DNA of 47,228 nucleotides from JAGTVG01 sp965365275 (GTDB taxonomy: Bacteria; Bacteroidota; Bacteroidia; Cytophagales; Cyclobacteriaceae). Position numbers and translations under genes: made by a program. The notes under the pieces were generated by a model. That model saw only the letters and a program-made list of their open reading frames with translations. It searched no databases and was not told where the DNA came from. The stretch is taken from positions 1 through 47,228 of the forward strand of contig CBDUBA010000025.1 in the NCBI GenBank assembly GCA_965365275.1, written 5' to 3'. This document shows, one piece after another, positions 44,130 through 47,228 of the stretch (positions are counted from its first letter, which is position 1; the number at the start of each line of letters is the position of its first letter).

Positions 44130-44627
44130 ATGAGAAAATTATTATTTGCATTAAGTACATTAATTATATTCTCCTGTAATGTTAAATCTCAAAACAATAC
44201 AAATATGTCTGATCAAGACAAGAAATCAGGATACGAGGTAAACAAGTCAGAGGAGGAATGGAAACAGATCCTGACTCCAGTGGAATTTCAGATTTTAAGG
44301 GAAAAGGGAACAGAATATGCCTTCACTGGAGAGTATTTTGATCATAAAGAGAAAGGAACCTATGTTTGTGCAGGTTGTGGTAATGAATTATTCACTTCAG
44401 AATCAAAATATGATTCAGGATGCGGGTGGCCTAGTTTTTACGAACCACTCAATGAGGAAAAAGTGGGAGAATTTGAAGATCGCTCTCATGGTATGGTCCG
44501 GACAGAGATTGTATGTAATAAATGTGGGGGTCATTTAGGTCATGTTTTCCCCGATGGGCCAAAACCTACGGGACTTCGCTATTGTGTTAATTCTGCTTCA
44601 CTGGATTTTAAAAAGAAGGAGAAATAA
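44130..44627 (+). CDS. msrB: Exported methionine-R-sulfoxide reductase MsrB
   Basis: It reduces Met-R-sulfoxide in proteins. The 165 residues have an N-terminal lipoprotein-like signal ending IIFSC (Cys16), so the enzyme is probably in the periplasm or on the membrane. The zinc site is Cys80, 83, 129 and 132; Cys98 lies in the CGWPSF motif and the catalytic Cys152 in LRYCVNSASL. The core begins at about residue 38. Periplasmic Msr enzymes protect envelope proteins from oxidants. Confidence 0.95.
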   Translation: MRKLLFALSTLIIFSCNVKSQNNTNMSDQDKKSGYEVNKSEEEWKQILTPVEFQILREKGTEYAFTGEYFDHKEKGTYVCAGCGNELFTSESKYDSGCGWPSFYEPLNEEKVGEFEDRSHGMVRTEIVCNKCGGHLGHVFPDGPKPTGLRYCVNSASLDFKKKEK

Positions 44628-44633
44628 AATCAC

Positions 44634-45914
44634 TCAGGGACTCCAGTGGCCTCCCCATCTTTCATAGGCTGCCTTTTCCAAAGTCTCCCTAGTATCAGGA
44701 TGGGCTATTTTAATCATTCGCCTTGCCCTTTCCTTCATGGATTGGCCATAAAGATATGCTATTCCGTATTCAGTAATTACGTAATGTACATTTGCCCTAG
44801 TGCTTACCACCCCTGCACCAACCCTTAAGGTTGGGACAATCTTGGATATTCCTTTGCCAGTTTGAGAAGATATGGCAATGATCGGCTTTCCCCCCTGTGA
44901 GTACGAGGCTCCTCGAATGAAATCAATTTGTCCGCCGACACCAGAATAATGTTTTGTTCCAATTGAATCAGCACAAACCTGTCCCGTTAAATCAATTTCA
45001 ATTGCCGAGTTAATAGCAGTGACTTTCGGATTCCTTCTTATGATACGCGTGTCATTTACAAAAGAGCAATCCATCATGGCAATCTGAGGATTATCATGCA
45101 GGAAATCATACACTTTCTGAGAACCCATAACGAAGGAGGAAACAATTTGTCCGGGAACTACCCTTTTTGCTGTATTGTTAATCACGCCCTTTTCTACCAG
45201 AGGGATTACACCATCAGAGAACATCTCGGTATGAACGCCAAGGTTTTTATGGTTCATAAGCTTGGTAAGAACAGCATTTGGAATACCACCAATACCCATC
45301 TGCATGGTGGCTCCGTCATCCACCAGGCTTGCTACGTATTCCGCTATTTTGTCTTCAGTTGGAGAAGGCTGAGGTACCGGAACTTCAATTATATCCGAAT
45401 CATGCTCAACAAAAGTATCAAAATGACGCATATGCATGCTTCCATCCACAAAAACTCTTGGCACTTTTGTATTTACCTGGGCAATCACATGCTTGGCACA
45501 TTGTACTGCTGCAACGGCCATGTCTACTGAACTCCCGAGGGAAACATATTTATGCTTATCTGGAGGGGAAACATTCATTAGAGCTACATCGATGTTTACT
45601 ATGCCTTTTCGAATTAAACCGGGTATCTCACTTAAAAAAACGGGAATATAATCTGCGAGGCCTTCCATTGTAGCTTTCCTTACATTAGCCCCTACAAAGA
45701 AGGATTCACATCTGAAAATTCCTTCATATTCAGGTTTTACATAGGGAGCTTCCGCCTCATGATGTATGTGCACAATTCGTACCTCTTTCAACTCCGGAGC
45801 TCTTTCAACCATCGCATCGATCAGCAATTGGGGGGCCTGGGCTACTCCATGAATAAAAACAGTATCACCAGATTTTATTACTTTTACAGCCTCAGCTGCA
45901 GACATGTAATTCAT
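44634..45914 (-). CDS. 4-hydroxybutyrate/acetyl-CoA-type CoA-transferase
   Basis: A 426-residue family I CoA-transferase, shaped like acetyl-CoA hydrolase/4-hydroxybutyrate CoA-transferase. Hallmarks: DTVFIHGVAQAPQLLIDA near 17-34, GIGGIPNAVL near 211-220, the catalytic Glu230 in HTEMFSDGV, and VGGQIDFIRGASYSQGGKPI near 325-344. It moves CoA between an acyl-CoA and a free acid such as acetate. The actual substrate cannot be read. It faces the L-2-hydroxyglutarate oxidase gene (divergent) and its 3' end is six bases from that of msrB. Confidence 0.92.
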   Translation of the reverse strand: MNYMSAAEAVKVIKSGDTVFIHGVAQAPQLLIDAMVERAPELKEVRIVHIHHEAEAPYVKPEYEGIFRCESFFVGANVRKATMEGLADYIPVFLSEIPGLIRKGIVNIDVALMNVSPPDKHKYVSLGSSVDMAVAAVQCAKHVIAQVNTKVPRVFVDGSMHMRHFDTFVEHDSDIIEVPVPQPSPTEDKIAEYVASLVDDGATMQMGIGGIPNAVLTKLMNHKNLGVHTEMFSDGVIPLVEKGVINNTAKRVVPGQIVSSFVMGSQKVYDFLHDNPQIAMMDCSFVNDTRIIRRNPKVTAINSAIEIDLTGQVCADSIGTKHYSGVGGQIDFIRGASYSQGGKPIIAISSQTGKGISKIVPTLRVGAGVVSTRANVHYVITEYGIAYLYGQSMKERARRMIKIAHPDTRETLEKAAYERWGGHWSP

Positions 45915-45950
45915 GACTTATTATTTTAGAAAAAATTCGAAATGGAAGTG

Positions 45951-45958
45951 CAAAATTA
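45951..45958 (-). promoter_or_regulatory. Possible -7 element of the CoA-transferase gene
   Basis: Minus-strand TAATTTTG matches TAnnTTTG, 36 bases before the ATG. No -33 TTG is visible. Confidence 0.35.
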
Positions 45959-46077
45959 TTCACTCCTTTTATTTAAAAATATGAGATTAATCATCTTTGA
46001 CTGGATGATCTTGGGATAACATCGTCCTGGCGAGATTTAAGAATTATTTTTTATTTTGGTATTTTAAAACAGAATTT

Positions 46078-47228
46078 TTGAAAGCAGATATTACAATTAT
46101 AGGTACTGGAATTGTTGGTTTAGCAACGGCATATAAAATCCAGAAATCCAATCCGGGAATCAAAATTCAGATGCTGGAAAAGGAAAATAAAGTTTCAGCC
46201 CATCAGACTGGGAACAACAGCGGTGTGATTCATAGCGGTATTTACTACAAACCGGGGAGCCTTAAAGCCAGGAATTGCATCTACGGGTATAAACTTCTTC
46301 TTGATTTTTGCGATAAGAACGATATCCCCTATGAAATATGTGGAAAAGTAATTATTGCTTCTGACAAACAGGAGTTACCCGGTATGGAATTACTGCATAA
46401 ACGAGGAATAGAGAATGGCCTGGATGGGCTAAAACTTTTGAAAAAGGATGAATTAAATGATTATGAACCCCATGTTAAGGGAATTGGGGGAATATGGGTT
46501 CCTCAGACAGGCATTATAGACTTCAAAAGCGTATCAAAGAAGTTAGAAGAAAACATCATAGCCAACGGTGCTGAATTTTATTTTGGTCAAAGAGTTCAGG
46601 CAATAAAGATTAAAAATGGAGCGGCCATTATATCAACTCCTGTTGAATCCTTTTCTTCCAAGTTGGTTATTAATTGTGCAGGATTATATTCCGACAAAAT
46701 CGCAAGACTAACACATCCTAATATAAGCGTAAAGATCATCCCTTTTCGTGGGGAATACTATAAGATAAAGCCAATGAAAAGGTATCTTGTCAAGAACCTG
46801 ATATACCCGGTCCCCGATCCCAGCTTCCCATTTCTAGGCGTACATTTTACGAGGATGATTGATGGAGGGATTGAGGCTGGCCCAAACGCTGTTTTGGCTT
46901 TTGCCCGGGAGGGATATAGAAAAACACAAATCAACCTCCCTGAGCTGGCCGAAACACTGACCTGGCCAGGATTTATCAAAGTAGCTTCAAAATATTGGAA
47001 AACAGGAATTGGTGAAATGTATAGATCCTTTTCGAAGAAGGCTTTCACAAAAGCCTTGCAGAAACTGATCCCGGAAATTGAGGAAAACGACCTGGAAGTT
47101 GGTGGTGCTGGTGTAAGGGCCCAGGCATGTGACCGTTCCGGGGGCTTGCTAGACGATTTCCTTATTTATGAAAATGAACATGCCATAAACGTCTGTAATG
47201 CTCCATCTCCTGCTGCTACTTCCTCCCT
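46078..47228 (+). CDS. lhgO: L-2-hydroxyglutarate oxidase, 3' end cut by window
   Basis: An FAD-dependent oxidase that turns L-2-hydroxyglutarate into 2-oxoglutarate, at the membrane in E. coli. The TTG at 46078 is the only start downstream of a TGA at 46006-46008 that keeps the FAD motif: DITIIGTGIVGLATAY with Gly9, Gly11 and Gly14. Family features continue: HQTGNNSGVIHSGIYYKPGS near 42-61, NCAGLYSDKIARL near 199, FRGEYYKIKP near 223 and a C-terminal GGAGVRAQACDRSGGLLDDF. It is open at the window end after 383 codons, with APSPAATSS just before the cut, so only a few residues are missing compared with the ~400 aa family length. Confidence 0.93.
   Translation, partial: MKADITIIGTGIVGLATAYKIQKSNPGIKIQMLEKENKVSAHQTGNNSGVIHSGIYYKPGSLKARNCIYGYKLLLDFCDKNDIPYEICGKVIIASDKQELPGMELLHKRGIENGLDGLKLLKKDELNDYEPHVKGIGGIWVPQTGIIDFKSVSKKLEENIIANGAEFYFGQRVQAIKIKNGAAIISTPVESFSSKLVINCAGLYSDKIARLTHPNISVKIIPFRGEYYKIKPMKRYLVKNLIYPVPDPSFPFLGVHFTRMIDGGIEAGPNAVLAFAREGYRKTQINLPELAETLTWPGFIKVASKYWKTGIGEMYRSFSKKAFTKALQKLIPEIEENDLEVGGAGVRAQACDRSGGLLDDFLIYENEHAINVCNAPSPAATSS

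Noticed and set aside
45096..45673. Overlapping plus-strand frames opposite the CoA-transferase gene
   Set aside because: They mirror the real gene; Cys/His-rich translations come from the antisense of conserved Gly and Val codons.

Overview
The window looks like chromosomal DNA of an AT-rich marine or soil member of the Bacteroidota, most likely order Cytophagales. Four things point there. There is a giant surface protein with a type B type IX secretion (T9SS) sorting domain and a DUF5103 T9SS plug protein. There are Bacteroidota-type families (DUF3276 PUR-like protein, the LVIVD lipoprotein, an ECF sigma factor with a membrane-anchored beta-barrel partner, a DUF1343/NamZ protein). Many intergenic regions carry the Bacteroidota -7 promoter element TAnnTTTG, and Shine-Dalgarno sequences are not evident. 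Finally, several genes appear to use TTG or GTG starts. No phage, insertion sequence, tRNA, rRNA or CRISPR array was seen, and no gene-free stretch exceeds 300 bases.

Layout. 83-4289: a secreted protein made of eleven tandem ~94-residue Ig-like repeats, then an unknown exported protein. 4475-7488: murB and an ABC-F ATPase. 7485-12480 (minus): a probable five-gene envelope operon with an ECF sigma factor, its single-TM/beta-barrel partner, two lipoproteins and a small beta-barrel protein. 12588-13886: the DUF5103 T9SS plug. 13883-14686: a lone Cas6-like protein. 14911-17512 (minus): ychF, an AI-2E family permease and a DUF3276 protein with a clear terminator. 17710-20076: DUF58 protein, a 2[4Fe-4S] ferredoxin and a divergent LuxC-like acyl-CoA reductase. 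20081-26230 (minus): a 1912-residue T9SS adhesin with a cohesin-like domain and a small protein resembling its N-terminus. 26414-27997 (minus): epimerase and APS/PAPS reductase. 28243-32108: a degenerate GIY-YIG-like protein, a zinc-ribbon membrane protein, and namZ-like/fmt/folA. 32155-34159: a LolC/E-like permease and a dolichol-phosphate-mannose-synthase-like glycosyltransferase. 34413-38709: hisGDCB. 38840-39875 (minus): TerB-like protein and rhomboid protease. 40141-43786: a sigma-54 response regulator, an Hpt protein and a convergent TPR sensor kinase. 43876-47228: small lipoprotein, exported MsrB, 4-hydroxybutyrate-type CoA-transferase, and an L-2-hydroxyglutarate oxidase cut by the window end.

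Organisation. Genes are packed in short blocks that switch strand about twenty times. Many convergent pairs overlap or nearly touch at their stop codons. Most of the window is housekeeping metabolism (wall, histidine, folate/initiator tRNA, sulfur) mixed with envelope and surface functions. The least ordinary items are the orphan Cas6-like protein, which seems to lack the known catalytic residues; the three-part phosphorelay whose kinase lacks a recognisable H-box; C7/C8 tracts in the repeat-protein gene; and the cohesin-like module in the adhesin.
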